Shown: positions 1 to 8,313, numbered from the stretch's first letter. The stretch: DNA of 64,000 bases from Variovorax sp. OK212 (GCF_900112425.1 NZ_FOLP01000003.1:310001-374000), one strand, 5' to 3'. Made by a program: numbers and translations. The notes: generated by a model from the letters alone, not told the origin.

Positions 1-1137
1 AGCGGCCAGTCGTTGGACGTGTCGTTCGTCGGCAATCTGCGTCCAGATCAGGAGGCTGCTGTCGCCACGATGCTACCCTTTGATTCTGGCGTACTGTGCG
101 CCCCAACAGCCTTCGGCAAGACGGTCACTGCCGCCGCGATGATCGCGCGCCGGGGCGTCAACACCCTGGTGCTGGTGCACCGCACCGAGCTGGCGAAGCA
201 GTGGAAAGAGCGGCTGCAGACCTTTCTGGGTGTCGGTAAGGGCGTGGTTGGCACCATCGGCGGCGGCAAGGCCAAGCCGACCGGCAGGATCGACATTGCC
301 GTGATGCAGTCCCTATCCCGCCGGGGGGAGGTGATGCCGCTTGTCGAGGACTACGGTCAGGTGATCGTCGACGAATGCCACCATGTCGGCGCAGTCTCCT
401 TCGACGCAATCCTCAAGCGGACCAAGGCCAAATATGTGCTTGGCCTGACGGCGACCCCGATCCGTCGTGACGGCCAGCAGCCGATCATCTTCATGCAGTG
501 CGGGCCGATCCGCCACACGGCGGCCACGCCGGCCAGAGCGCCGCACGACCTGGAGGTAGTGCCGCGGTCCCGCCATGTCCGGATCGATCTGCCGCAAGGT
601 GCCGGCATCCAGGACGTCTTTCGGCATCTTGCCAATGATCAGGCCAGGACCGAGGCCATCGCCGCCGAGGTGCGCGACGCCTTCGCGCAGGGCCGCAAGG
701 TGCTGGTTCTGACCGAGCGTACGGAGCACCTAGACGCCATCGAGGCAGTCCTCGGCGGCCTTGGGTCGGCACTATTCGTACTGCACGGCCGGATGTCCAG
801 AAAGCAGCGTGCGGCGCTGGTGGCAAGCGTTGAAGCCCTGGCGCCCGGCGCGCCGCGCGCCCTCCTAGCGACCGGCAAGTTGGTCGGCGAGGGCTTTGAT
901 CACCCTCCGTTGGACACGCTGGTTCTCGCCATGCCCGTGTCCTGGAAAGGCACACTGCAGCAGTACGCCGGGCGCCTGCACCGGGTGCACGCCAGCAAGA
1001 CCGACGTGAAGATCATCGATTTCGTGGACACCGGCCACCCGGCGTTGCTGCGTATGTGGGACAAGCGTCAGCGCGGCTACCGAGCGATGGGATATCGGAT
1101 TGAGGCCGGCACCGTGCCGAACGAAAGCCTGCTTTGA
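1..1137 (+). CDS. SF2 DEAD/DEAH helicase, 5'-truncated by the window edge; resembles TOTE-type conflict helicases
   Basis: Superfamily 2 helicase core, expected to use ATP to unwind or translocate on nucleic acid. The reading frame is open to base 1, so the true start lies upstream. Visible motifs, numbered from the TTG at 13: Walker A APTAFGKT (residues 30-37), Walker B VDECHH (119-124), motif III GLTATP (144-149), and in the second RecA-like lobe LVGEGFD and QQYAGRLHR. The phrasing (LRPDQEAAV, LVLVHRTEL, IIFMQCGPIRH) is what I recall from helicases joined to an archaeo-eukaryotic primase in so-called TOTE conflict proteins. The missing N-terminus would hold that primase, so this link is inference. 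Other XPB-like restriction or repair helicases are the alternative. A toxin-antitoxin pair follows. Confidence 0.7.
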   Translation, partial: SGQSLDVSFVGNLRPDQEAAVATMLPFDSGVLCAPTAFGKTVTAAAMIARRGVNTLVLVHRTELAKQWKERLQTFLGVGKGVVGTIGGGKAKPTGRIDIAVMQSLSRRGEVMPLVEDYGQVIVDECHHVGAVSFDAILKRTKAKYVLGLTATPIRRDGQQPIIFMQCGPIRHTAATPARAPHDLEVVPRSRHVRIDLPQGAGIQDVFRHLANDQARTEAIAAEVRDAFAQGRKVLVLTERTEHLDAIEAVLGGLGSALFVLHGRMSRKQRAALVASVEALAPGAPRALLATGKLVGEGFDHPPLDTLVLAMPVSWKGTLQQYAGRLHRVHASKTDVKIIDFVDTGHPALLRMWDKRQRGYRAMGYRIEAGTVPNESLL

Positions 1138-1225
1138 TGCGCTGATGCAGATTCAGGTGCGCTTGAACTGCAGGGGGCGGGCAGGCCAATATAGGCGGCG
1201 CAGCATGGCCCTAAATATAGACGTT

Positions 1226-1233
1226 GTATATAC
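1226..1233. promoter_or_regulatory. Palindromic AT-rich site upstream of the antitoxin gene, candidate operator
   Basis: The 8-base perfect palindrome GTATATAC sits about 30 bases before the antitoxin start in a locally AT-rich patch. Ribbon-helix-helix antitoxins normally bind short palindromes of this kind and repress their own operon. Assignment as the operator is inference from position and symmetry. Confidence 0.4.
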
Positions 1234-1264
1234 TTCGTCAGTATCAGCGTTTCCGGAGCCGGTC

Positions 1265-1558
1265 ATGTCCAAAGAAGCAATGTTCACCATGAAGCTGGAG
1301 CCGGAGTTACGCGACGCGTTCATGGCCGAGGCCGAGGCCAGCCACCGCCCGGCGTCGCAGGTGGTGCGCGAGCTCATGCGCGAGTTCGTCGAGCGTCAAC
1401 GGCAGGCCCGTGAATACGACGCGTTCTTACGCGCCAAGGTCGACACGGCGCGCGCGCAAATCGTGTCCGGCCAATACACCAGTGACGCCGATGTCGAGGC
1501 CCGCGTTGCTGCCCGTCGCACTGCACTGCGGGCCAAGGCTGTCGGCACTGACGCATGA
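1265..1558 (+). CDS. parD: ParD/CopG-like ribbon-helix-helix antitoxin
   Basis: Small acidic protein of 97 residues, expected to bind and neutralise the toxin encoded immediately downstream and to repress the operon. The N-terminal 45 residues (FTMKLEPELRDAFMAEAEA, then RPASQVVRELMREFV) have the strand-helix-helix pattern of Arc/MetJ-type DNA-binding antitoxins. The charged C-terminal half would wrap the toxin. I chose the ATG in GGTCATGTCC; an upstream open extension lacks such a pattern. The stop overlaps the toxin start by four bases, typical of translationally coupled TA pairs. The exact antitoxin subfamily is uncertain. Confidence 0.75.
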   Translation: MSKEAMFTMKLEPELRDAFMAEAEASHRPASQVVRELMREFVERQRQAREYDAFLRAKVDTARAQIVSGQYTSDADVEARVAARRTALRAKAVGTDA

Positions 1559-1839
1559 GGATCCTGTGGACCCTGTCCGCAGAGCAAGACCGCGCCGACA
1601 TCGTCGACTTCATCGCGCAGGACAACCCGCTCGCCGCCATTCGCATGGATGAGACTTTCTCGGCAGCTGTCGGGCGACTGGCCGATCACCCGCTGATGGG
1701 ACGGCCTGGACAGATTCCTGGCACCCGCGAGCTGATCCCGCACGAGAGTTATCGGCTGGTCTATGAGGTGCAGGCGGATACCGTCTGGATCCTGACCTTG
1801 GTGCATACCGCTCGCCTGTGGCCACGGACCCGGCCGTGA
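1555..1839 (+). CDS. parE: ParE/RelE-superfamily toxin
   Basis: 94-residue toxin of the RelE/ParE fold. Diagnostic features are the start RILWTLSAEQDRADIVDFIA (an alpha-helix after the first strand), the central LADHPLMGRPGQIPGTREL segment and the C-terminal strands YRLVYEV and WILTLVHTARLWP. The ending HTARLWP fits the ParE branch, which usually poisons gyrase, rather than the ribosome-dependent RelE branch with its catalytic basic residues. Target is inferred. Together with the upstream antitoxin it could stabilise the element that also carries the truncated helicase. Confidence 0.8.
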   Translation: MRILWTLSAEQDRADIVDFIAQDNPLAAIRMDETFSAAVGRLADHPLMGRPGQIPGTRELIPHESYRLVYEVQADTVWILTLVHTARLWPRTRP

Positions 1840-2310
1840 ACGGAGTTCAGAAAAAGCGCTCGGTTTTTGACGGTAGAAGTGACGGTAAAGTACGATGCCC
1901 CAACCCCTCAAAGCAAGCATCCATGGGGGTCTCCGGCCCTCGGAAACCATCGAGTGGGAGTGAGTTGAAGCACGGGCACGGCACGCCGCCGTGCCCTGGG
2001 CGCAGGATCATTTCGATGCGCACCGGGCGTTGCTGAAAACGCGGCCGCACAACGCAGGCACAACGCACGCCAGAAGCCAGTAGAACGCCGGCTGAACACG
2101 GCCGACTTACACGCACCGCGCGCGTGGGCAATGCCCCATCGCATACGATGACCGCTGTTCGTCGCCCTGTCGAACGATGGTGCACCGGCCTCGCTCAGCG
2201 CATATGCCGGATGCCAGCCACCTCGCATCAGCGAGCCAGCCCGCCACTGAAACCTTCGCAGCGCCTGCCATCTGTCGTGGGGCGGCCTTCTCATTTCGAA
2301 GGACGCTGAC
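1840..2310. other. Gene-poor junction between the TA/helicase island and the core genes
   Basis: About 470 bases with no convincing coding frame. It contains a strong inverted repeat with 9-bp arms (1974-1982 and 1988-1996, arm GGGCACGGC, loop of five bases) that is not followed by a T run, and a short GACGGTA direct repeat near 1869 and 1882. The position between a mobile-looking segment and housekeeping genes suggests an island boundary, but I could not recognise an attachment site, integrase or tRNA remnant. Confidence 0.4.
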
Positions 2311-2940
2311 ATGCACCCGGATATTTCTACGCTTCGTTCCCAACAGCGCCAGGCCCTGGGCCTCTTGCTGGAGCGCCATTCGCCGTGGCCGCTGACCGAG
2401 CCCGCGCCGTCCGCGCAAGAACTCGACCTCGTGTTCCAGGCCGCACTGCGCGCGCCCGACCACGGGCAACTGCAGCCGTGGCGCTTCGTCGTCATCCGCG
2501 GCGACGCGCGCCTGGCCTTGGGCAATGTCTTTGCGCAGGCCGCGCAGCTGCGCGATCCGCTGGACGACGGCGAGCGCTTTCGCGGCAAGGCGATGGCCGC
2601 GCCCGTGCTCATCGCCATCTGCGCGCGCGTGCAGGCGCCGCACAAGGTGCCCGAGTCGGAACAGGTGCTGGCCGTCGGCGCCGCCGCCATGAACATGCTC
2701 AACGCGCTGCACCTGCTGGGCTACGGCGGCTTCTGGGCCACGGGGCTCAACAGCTACGACCGCCATGTGCAAAAGGCGCTGGGACTGCAGGACGCGGACC
2801 GTCTGCTGGGCTTTCTCTACGCCGGCACGCCGAAGGAGGCGACGCGCGCGCCCGAGCGCCACGCGCCGCCGGCCTTCGTGCGCGAGTGGACCGGCGAATC
2901 GGCCGCGCACAACGTCGCGGAAACGGCAGCCGCGCGATAG
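2311..2940 (+). CDS. Nitroreductase family protein (YdjA-like FMN oxidoreductase)
   Basis: 209-residue flavoprotein expected to reduce nitro compounds, quinones or similar acceptors with NAD(P)H. Family signs are the segment QAALRAPDHGQLQPWRFVVI, which binds FMN phosphate in this family, VPESEQVLAVGAAAMNMLNALHLLGYGGFWATG in two shorter recognisable halves, and the late LLGFLYAGTP strand that closes the FMN site. It resembles the compact single-domain YdjA type. It stands alone and faces the outer-membrane protein gene tail to tail, with a GC-rich imperfect palindrome between them. The physiological substrate cannot be read from sequence. Confidence 0.85.
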   Translation: MHPDISTLRSQQRQALGLLLERHSPWPLTEPAPSAQELDLVFQAALRAPDHGQLQPWRFVVIRGDARLALGNVFAQAAQLRDPLDDGERFRGKAMAAPVLIAICARVQAPHKVPESEQVLAVGAAAMNMLNALHLLGYGGFWATGLNSYDRHVQKALGLQDADRLLGFLYAGTPKEATRAPERHAPPAFVREWTGESAAHNVAETAAAR

Positions 2941-2977
2941 GCGCGTCAGGCCGGCGCTAGCGCTGGCGCGGTGCGGC

Positions 2978-3586
2978 CTAGAAGCTCGCCTTCAGGCCCA
3001 CCGTCAGCATCCCGCCCTTGGCCTGCTTCGACAGCTTGCCGAAGTAGTCGTAGTCCGCGGTGATCGCCAGGTTCTGCGTCACGCGGTACTCCGCGCCAAA
3101 GCCCGCCATGACGCCCGTCGAACTGCCCGAGATGCGCTGGTTGCCCGGCACCCAGTTGTCGCCGCCCGAAATGCGCCCGCGCGACACGCCGAGGCGGCCG
3201 TTGATCGCGAACGCGTCGCCCAGCGGCAGCCGCGCGGTGGCCGCGGCATAGAGGGCCTGGCCCGAGCCGCCTTGCAGCCGCGCGTACCCGCCGACGGACG
3301 ACCACTGGCTCACGCGGCCCAGGCGCGCGTAGCCGGCTTCCACGCCGAAGTTTTCCGTCAGCCGGTAGCCGCCGTACAGCTTGTAGGCCGTGCCGGCCTT
3401 GCTGCTTTTTTCGCCGCCCCACGGCACGGGAGCGCTGTTGGACGACGAGAGACTGAAGCTCGAGCTGCCGATGGCGCCGCCCACGTAGATGCCGGTGTCG
3501 GCGTTGGGGCCGGCGGCGTGCGCGCCGACGGCGGCGGTGCCGAGCAGCAGGGCCGCGAAAACGGAAAGGGCATGCGAATGCGTCAA
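2978..3586 (-). CDS. Outer-membrane beta-barrel protein (OmpA/OmpX-like porin fold)
   Basis: 202-residue secreted barrel. I start it at a TTG preceded by AGGAAA because the signal peptide (ALSVFAALLLGTAAVGAHA) begins right after; the longer frame upstream is not signal-like. The mature part starts GIYVGGAIGSSSFSL and shows alternating hydrophobic strands with glycine and aromatic residues (YKLYGGYRLTENFGVEAGYARL), typical of small 8-strand barrels. It ends in LTVGLKASF, with the terminal phenylalanine recognised by the BAM assembly machine. No ligand or pathogenic role can be inferred. Confidence 0.8.
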   Translation of the reverse strand: MTHSHALSVFAALLLGTAAVGAHAAGPNADTGIYVGGAIGSSSFSLSSSNSAPVPWGGEKSSKAGTAYKLYGGYRLTENFGVEAGYARLGRVSQWSSVGGYARLQGGSGQALYAAATARLPLGDAFAINGRLGVSRGRISGGDNWVPGNQRISGSSTGVMAGFGAEYRVTQNLAITADYDYFGKLSKQAKGGMLTVGLKASF

Positions 3587-3735
3587 GGTGAATTTCCTGG
3601 TTGGAGCTGTTGAGATCGTTGCGACCGGCAACCGGCTGTCTGGCCGGCCACCGCCGTGCGACGATTCTCGAAATCCAATCTGAAGAAGAACTTGGCGCTT
3701 GCTGAAGAGCGCATGAAGCGCGCCTTCGATGGGCG

Positions 3736-4422
3736 ATGATCGGGGCAATGCCAGAACAGCTTTTTCTTCCCGGAATCGATCCCCCGCCGCGGCCACTGCC
3801 GCGCTCCCGCAGCAAGGTGCTTCGCAAGGAACCACCGCCGCACACACTCTTTCTCGCGCTGGTTCCTCACACCCCGGACGCCACCGCGATCGCCGCGCTC
3901 GGCGAGCGCATGAACTCGCAACACGCACTGAAAGGCACGCTGGTCGAGGCCCATCGACTGCACGTCACGTTGTTCGACCTCGGCGGCCACGCGCAGGTGC
4001 CGGCCAGCCTGGTGGCGCAGGCTTCGACCGCCGCCGCCTCGGTGCCCGTGCCCGCCTTCGACATCGTCTTCGAGAAAGCCATGAGCTTCGCGAAGGGTGC
4101 GCTGGTTCTGTGCGCCGAAGACGAGCAGAATGTTTCCGCGCTCAGGTCGTTCAGGCAACGACTGGGCGAGGCGCTGGCCGACGCCGGCCTGAAGCCCCCG
4201 CGTTCGTTCACGCCGCACATGACCGTGGCCTATGCGCGGCGCAAGCTCGAGAAGCATGCGCTCGAAGCGCCGGTGCGGTGGACCGCGGGCTCGCTCGTGC
4301 TCATCGACAGCCATGTCGGCGAGGGCGTGCACGAGGTGCTGGGCCGCTGGCCCAATGCGCCCAACTTGCCGCACGACTTGCCAGACTTGTCCCCCGCGCG
4401 TCTCGGCACGGCAGGGGCCTGA
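3736..4422 (+). CDS. thpR: RNA 2',3'-cyclic phosphodiesterase (2H family, LigT/ThpR)
   Basis: Opens 2',3'-cyclic phosphates on RNA ends. The two catalytic H-x-T/S-x tetrapeptides of the 2H superfamily are present: HVTLFDLGG in the first half and HMTVAYARR in the second, separated by about 85 residues as expected. 228 residues if the first ATG is used; a second ATG four codons later (MPEQLFLPGI) is equally plausible. The proline/arginine-rich first 35 residues look like a non-conserved extension. The endonuclease V gene follows with a gap of one base, hinting at a shared role in processing modified or damaged nucleic acid. Confidence 0.82.
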   Translation: MIGAMPEQLFLPGIDPPPRPLPRSRSKVLRKEPPPHTLFLALVPHTPDATAIAALGERMNSQHALKGTLVEAHRLHVTLFDLGGHAQVPASLVAQASTAAASVPVPAFDIVFEKAMSFAKGALVLCAEDEQNVSALRSFRQRLGEALADAGLKPPRSFTPHMTVAYARRKLEKHALEAPVRWTAGSLVLIDSHVGEGVHEVLGRWPNAPNLPHDLPDLSPARLGTAGA

Positions 4423-4423
4423 C

Positions 4424-4957
4424 ATGGACGCGCCGCTGCTGGTCTGCCTCGACGTGGATTACCGCGCCGACGTGGCCGTGGCGGCGGGCATCTGGTTTCG
4501 CGGTTGGACCGCGGAAATCGAAGAAACGCAGGCCGTCGCCGGCTTCAGCGGCGTGGCCGCGTACGAGCCCGGCGAGTTCTATCGCCGCGAGTTGCCGTGC
4601 CTGCGCGGCGTGCTGCGCGACGGTCCGCAGGCGGACATCGTCATCGTCGACGGCTATGTGTCGCTGGGGCAGGGCCATCCGGGCCTGGGTGCGCACCTGC
4701 ACGAGGCGCTCGAACGCAAGGTGCCCGTGGTCGGCGTCGCCAAGACGGCCTACCGCAGCGCGACCGACGCCGTCGAAGTGCGGCGCGGGCAGAGCGGCTC
4801 ACCGCTGTTCGTGACGGCCATCGGCATCGATGTGGCGCTGGCCGCGCAAGAAGTGCAGCGCATGCACGGCACGTACCGCGTGCCGACCTTGCTGCGCGCG
4901 GTCGACCAGCTTGCGCGCCACGCGGCAATGCCGGATCAGGTCAGGCCGGCCATCTAG
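4424..4957 (+). CDS. nfi: Endonuclease V, short form
   Basis: Cleaves next to deaminated adenine (inosine) in DNA or RNA. Family signature blocks are CLDVDY with the first catalytic aspartate, YEPGEFYRRELPCL corresponding to the Y-x-P-G wedge and its catalytic glutamate, IVIVDGY with the second aspartate, and PVVGVAKT with the lysine. At 177 residues it is about 45 shorter than the Escherichia coli enzyme, missing some of the N-terminal arm and C-terminal tail, but every metal-site block is kept. It is translationally close to the phosphodiesterase gene. Its last codons overlap the tail of the convergent LysR gene. Confidence 0.85.
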   Translation: MDAPLLVCLDVDYRADVAVAAGIWFRGWTAEIEETQAVAGFSGVAAYEPGEFYRRELPCLRGVLRDGPQADIVIVDGYVSLGQGHPGLGAHLHEALERKVPVVGVAKTAYRSATDAVEVRRGQSGSPLFVTAIGIDVALAAQEVQRMHGTYRVPTLLRAVDQLARHAAMPDQVRPAI

Positions 4958-5868
4958 TCCCCATCCGCGAAGTTGTCGAACAGCAATCCGCGCAGCCACT
5001 GGTTGCCCGGATCTCGGTGCGCCTTCGCATGCCAGAACAGGTTGATGGCAATCTGCGGCAGCGCGACCGGGTGAGGGCGCCACACCAGCCCGAAGGGCTC
5101 GGCGATGCTCTGCGCCAGCCGCTCGGGCACGGTCGCGATCATGCCGCTCGATCGCAGGATGTGGCCGATGGCCACGAAGTGCGGCACCTTGAGCCGGATG
5201 CGCCGCTGGATGCCCTGCGCCGCCATCACGTCGTCGGCCTTGCCGTGGCCCGTGCCGGCCGCCTGCACCTGCACGTGGTCGGCCGCGCCGAAGTCCTTGA
5301 GCGACACGCTGCGCTTGCGCGCCAGCGGGTGCTCCTTCGAGAAAAGGCACACATAGCGCTGCAGGAACAGCCGGCGCTGGAACACGCCCGCCTTCAGTTG
5401 CGGCAGCAGGCCGATGGCGATGTCGACATGGCCGGCTTCCAGCTCGTCGCGCAGGTGGGTGGCGGTGTTGTTGCGCAGCGTGCTGATGGTCACGCCAGGC
5501 GCCGCGACGGACAGCGCCTCCATGAGCCGCGGCGTGAAGTAGATCTCGCCGATGTCGGTCATGGCCAGCGTGAAGCTGCGCGTGCTCGTGGCGGGGTCGA
5601 ACACCACCTGCTGGTTGAGGGCGGTGTGCAGCGCGCCCATGGCATAGGCCACCGGCTCGGCCAGCTGCAGCGCGAAGGGCGTGGGCTCCATGCCGCGCGC
5701 GGTGCGCAGGAACAGCTCGTCGCCCAGCAGCTTGCGCAGCCGCGCCAGCGCGTTGCTGATGGCGGGCTGCGACAGGCCCAGCGATTCGGCCACGGCCGAC
5801 ACGCGCTTCTCGGCCAGCATGCGGTCGAACACCAGCAGCAGGTTGAGGTCGATGTCCTTGAGTTGCAT
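4954..5868 (-). CDS. LysR-type regulator, NahR/NodD branch, of the aromatic operon
   Basis: 304-residue LysR regulator. The N-terminal winged helix (DLNLLLVFDRMLAEKRVSAVAESLGLSQPAISNALARLRKLL in two parts) carries the L-S-Q-P-A-I-S-N-A recognition pattern of the NahR, LinR and NodD branch. The rest is the periplasmic-binding-like effector domain. It is divergent from the ring-hydroxylase operon, and a site close to the published NahR half-site pattern lies in the intergenic region. Salicylate or a close analogue is therefore the probable inducer, which is inference. Its 3' end overlaps the end of the endonuclease V gene by four bases. Confidence 0.85.
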   Translation of the reverse strand: MQLKDIDLNLLLVFDRMLAEKRVSAVAESLGLSQPAISNALARLRKLLGDELFLRTARGMEPTPFALQLAEPVAYAMGALHTALNQQVVFDPATSTRSFTLAMTDIGEIYFTPRLMEALSVAAPGVTISTLRNNTATHLRDELEAGHVDIAIGLLPQLKAGVFQRRLFLQRYVCLFSKEHPLARKRSVSLKDFGAADHVQVQAAGTGHGKADDVMAAQGIQRRIRLKVPHFVAIGHILRSSGMIATVPERLAQSIAEPFGLVWRPHPVALPQIAINLFWHAKAHRDPGNQWLRGLLFDNFADGD

Positions 5869-5887
5869 GGCTTGCCCTTGTACCTTT

Positions 5888-5902
5888 ATTCACGGCAGTG
5901 AT
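5888..5902 (+). promoter_or_regulatory. NahR-like LysR binding site
   Basis: ATTCACGGCAGTGAT matches the NahR recognition pattern ATTCACGCTNNTGAT with two differences and is itself an interrupted palindrome (ATTCAC and GTGAT). It sits 20 bases upstream of the regulator start and about 75 bases upstream of the reductase gene, the usual place for a LysR recognition site governing both directions. Confidence 0.55.
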
Positions 5903-5913
5903 GAAGAGGATTC

Positions 5914-5929
5914 ACCAAATTCTATTGGT
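5914..5929. promoter_or_regulatory. Second inverted repeat in the LysR-reductase intergenic region
   Basis: Perfect 5-bp arms ACCAA and TTGGT separated by six bases, 12 bases after the NahR-like site. LysR regulators usually need a second, weaker activation site closer to the regulated promoter, and this repeat is in the right place. The role is inferred only from position. Confidence 0.35.
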
Positions 5930-5976
5930 CAATCGGCACGCGCCGCGCATCATCGCCCCCAAGAGACAAGCCGGTC

Positions 5977-6993
5977 ATGACACCGGCGCAAGAGAGCCCC
6001 CCGATGGACCTGCACATACACCCCCTTTCCCGCACCCTCGAGGTCCGCCCCGGCGCGAACCTGCTCGAGGTGCTGCGCGAGCATCACGTGCCCGTGTCGT
6101 ACAGCTGCATGTCGGGCCGCTGCGGCACCTGCCGTTGCAAGGTGGTGTCGGGCCAGGTGCTCGATGCCGGGCAGGACGCGATCCGCCCCGACGGGCAGGG
6201 CGAGCGCTATGTGCTGGCCTGCCAGGCCACGCTGACCGAAAGTTGCGCCATCGAGATCCCCGAGCCCGACGAGGTCGTGGTGCATCCGGCGCGCATTCTC
6301 AAGGCGAGCGTGACCGGCATCGACGAGCTGACCCACGACATCCGCCGCCTGCGCCTCAAGCCCAACAAGCCGCTGGAGTTTTCGCCGGGCCAGTACGCGC
6401 AGCTGCAGTTCGCGCCCGACCTGGCGCGGCCTTACTCGATGGCGGGCCTGAGCCGCGACGCGGAGCTCGAATTCCATGTGCGCCGGGTGCCTGGCGGGCG
6501 CGTGACCGCGCACATCTTCGAGCAGCTTCGCATCGGCGATTCGGTGCGCGTGAGCGGCCCGCTGGGCACCGCCTACCTGCGCACGAAGCACCGCGGGCCG
6601 ATGCTGTGCGCGGCCGGTGGCACGGGGCTCGCCCCGATCCTGTCGATCGTGCGCGGTGCCATCGCGGCCGGGCTCACGCAACCCATCCACCTCTACCTGG
6701 GCGTGCGCTCGGACGCCGACGTCTACGGCCTGGCCGAACTGCGCGAACTGCAGGCGCTGCACCCGGGCCTGAACGTGCACGTGGTGGTCGTCACCGGCCC
6801 GGCGCGCGACAAGCAGCGCGTGGGCCTCATCACCGACGCCATCCGCGCCGACTGGCCGGGCAACCTCGACGGCTGGCGCGCCTACCTGTGCGGCTCGCCG
6901 CCGATGGTGGAGGCCGTCACGCAGCTGGTGCGGGGCAGGGGCCTTGCACCCGAACAGACGCATGCCGACGCCTTCTACCTGCAAGGCACCTGA
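5977..6993 (+). CDS. nagAa: Ferredoxin-NAD(P)H reductase of the ring hydroxylase (NagAa-like)
   Basis: 338-residue electron-transfer reductase that passes electrons from NAD(P)H via FAD and a plant-type 2Fe-2S centre to the Rieske ferredoxin. The N-terminal cluster cysteines are visible in [14 protein letters not shown] (C44, C49, C52) and CQA (C82). The FAD motif is RPYSMAG and the nucleotide site [14 protein letters not shown]. The N-terminal ferredoxin followed by flavin domain is the layout of naphthalene and salicylate hydroxylase reductases. It is the first gene of the operon; a second start nine codons in (MDLHIHP) is possible. The symbol is tentative and based on order and domain layout. 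Confidence 0.8.
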   Translation: MTPAQESPPMDLHIHPLSRTLEVRPGANLLEVLREHHVPVSYSCMSGRCGTCRCKVVSGQVLDAGQDAIRPDGQGERYVLACQATLTESCAIEIPEPDEVVVHPARILKASVTGIDELTHDIRRLRLKPNKPLEFSPGQYAQLQFAPDLARPYSMAGLSRDAELEFHVRRVPGGRVTAHIFEQLRIGDSVRVSGPLGTAYLRTKHRGPMLCAAGGTGLAPILSIVRGAIAAGLTQPIHLYLGVRSDADVYGLAELRELQALHPGLNVHVVVVTGPARDKQRVGLITDAIRADWPGNLDGWRAYLCGSPPMVEAVTQLVRGRGLAPEQTHADAFYLQGT

Positions 6994-7007
6994 GGCCAAG
7001 AGATTCG

Positions 7008-7031
7008 ACGACAGAACGACAGAACGACAGA
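7008..7031. repeat. Three perfect tandem copies of an 8-bp unit
   Basis: ACGACAGA is repeated three times without change in the 54-base gap between the reductase stop and the oxygenase start, directly before the ribosome binding site AAGGAG. Copy number change would move the binding site relative to the reductase stop by 8 bases per unit, which could alter coupling, but no function is established. Confidence 0.85.
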
Positions 7032-7047
7032 AAAAAGGAGACCCGCG

Positions 7048-8313
7048 ATGACCACGCAAGCCGTGTTCCCCATCGAGCTGAAATGGGAGAGCGACAAGAG
7101 CAGCCGCATTCCCTTCATGGCCTACACCGACGAGACGCTGCACAAGAAGGAGCTGCAGCGCTTCTTCTACGAAAAGCACTGGTGCTACGTCGGCCTGGAA
7201 GCCGAGATTCCCAACCCGGGCGACTTCAAGCGCACCGCCATCGGCGAGCGCTCGGTCGTCATGTCGCGCGACCAGGACGGCGTGATCCACGTCTTCGAGA
7301 ACGTCTGCGCGCACCGTGGCATGCAGTTCTGCCGCGAGCGGCACGGCAACCGCAAGGAGTTCGTGTGCCCTTACCACCAGTGGAACTACACGCTCAAGGG
7401 CGACTTGCAGGGCGTGCCGTTTCGCCGCGGCGTGAAGCAGGACGGCAAGGTCAACGGCGGCATGCCGGCCGACTTCAAGACCGAGGACCACGGCCTCACC
7501 AAGCTCAAGGTGGCGTCGCGCGGCGGCGTGGTGTTCGCGTCGTTCGACCATGAGATCGAGTCGCTCGAAGACTTCCTCGGGCCGGACATCCTGCATTACT
7601 TCGACCGCCTGTTCGACGGCCGCAAGCTCACCATCCTGGGCTACAGCCGCCAGCGCATTCCTGGCAACTGGAAGCTCATGCAGGAGAACATCAAGGACCC
7701 GTACCACCCGGGCCTGCTGCACACCTGGTTCGTCACCTTCGGGCTCTGGCGCGCCGACAACAAGTCGGAGCTGAAGATGGACGCGCACGGGCGCCACGCC
7801 GCGATGATCTCCACGCGCGGCACCGGCGGCAAGGCCGCACAAGTCGCTCAGGTCACGCAAGTGTCGAGCTTCAAGGAGAGCATGCAGCTGAAGGACCCGC
7901 GCTTCCTCGACATCGTGCCCGAGGAATGGTGGAAGGGCCCGACAGCCGTGCTGATGACGCTGTTCCCGAGCCTGATCCTGCAGCAGCAGGTCAACAGCGT
8001 GTCGACCCGGCACATCCAGCCGGTGGGCCACGACGCCTTCGATTTCGTGTGGACGCATTTCGGCTTCGAGGAAGACACGGAGGAAATGACCCAGCGCCGC
8101 CTGCGCCAGGCCAACCTGTTCGGGCCGGCGGGCTTCGTGTCGGCCGACGACGGCGAGGTCATCGAGTTCTCGCAACAGGGCTTCGAGCAGAAGCCCTTCC
8201 ACCGCACGCTGGCTGAGCTGGGCGGGCGCGAGGTCGAGAACACCGACCACATGGTGACCGAGACGCTCATTCGCGGCATGTACCGCTACTGGCGCGAGGT
8301 GATGGAAGCATGA
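7048..8313 (+). CDS. nagG: Rieske ring-hydroxylating oxygenase large subunit (salicylate 5-hydroxylase-like)
   Basis: 421-residue catalytic subunit that activates oxygen to hydroxylate an aromatic acid. The Rieske 2Fe-2S ligands are C87, H89, C107 and H110 (CAHRG, then CPYHQW). The mononuclear iron site shows D217, H220 and H225 in DPYHPGLLH. The opening [20 protein letters not shown] is typical of the branch that holds salicylate 5-hydroxylase NagG and anthranilate dioxygenase AndAc. Gene order reductase, large, small, then ferredoxin matches the Nag salicylate-to-gentisate system. Anthranilate or a substituted benzoate cannot be excluded. The gentisate ring-cleavage genes are not in this window. 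Confidence 0.82.
   Translation: MTTQAVFPIELKWESDKSSRIPFMAYTDETLHKKELQRFFYEKHWCYVGLEAEIPNPGDFKRTAIGERSVVMSRDQDGVIHVFENVCAHRGMQFCRERHGNRKEFVCPYHQWNYTLKGDLQGVPFRRGVKQDGKVNGGMPADFKTEDHGLTKLKVASRGGVVFASFDHEIESLEDFLGPDILHYFDRLFDGRKLTILGYSRQRIPGNWKLMQENIKDPYHPGLLHTWFVTFGLWRADNKSELKMDAHGRHAAMISTRGTGGKAAQVAQVTQVSSFKESMQLKDPRFLDIVPEEWWKGPTAVLMTLFPSLILQQQVNSVSTRHIQPVGHDAFDFVWTHFGFEEDTEEMTQRRLRQANLFGPAGFVSADDGEVIEFSQQGFEQKPFHRTLAELGGREVENTDHMVTETLIRGMYRYWREVMEA

Noticed and set aside
1974..1996. GC-rich hairpin considered as a rho-independent terminator
   Set aside because: No T run follows on either strand, so it was kept only as a structural feature of the gene-poor junction.
2950..2967. Imperfect palindrome between convergent nitroreductase and porin genes considered as a bidirectional terminator
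   Set aside because: No T run on either side and one mismatch; too weak to call.
5950..8250. 766-codon minus-strand frame opposite the aromatic operon
   Set aside because: It is antisense to three well-supported genes, shows no recognisable motif, and has the H/R/A/V-rich composition typical of shadow frames.
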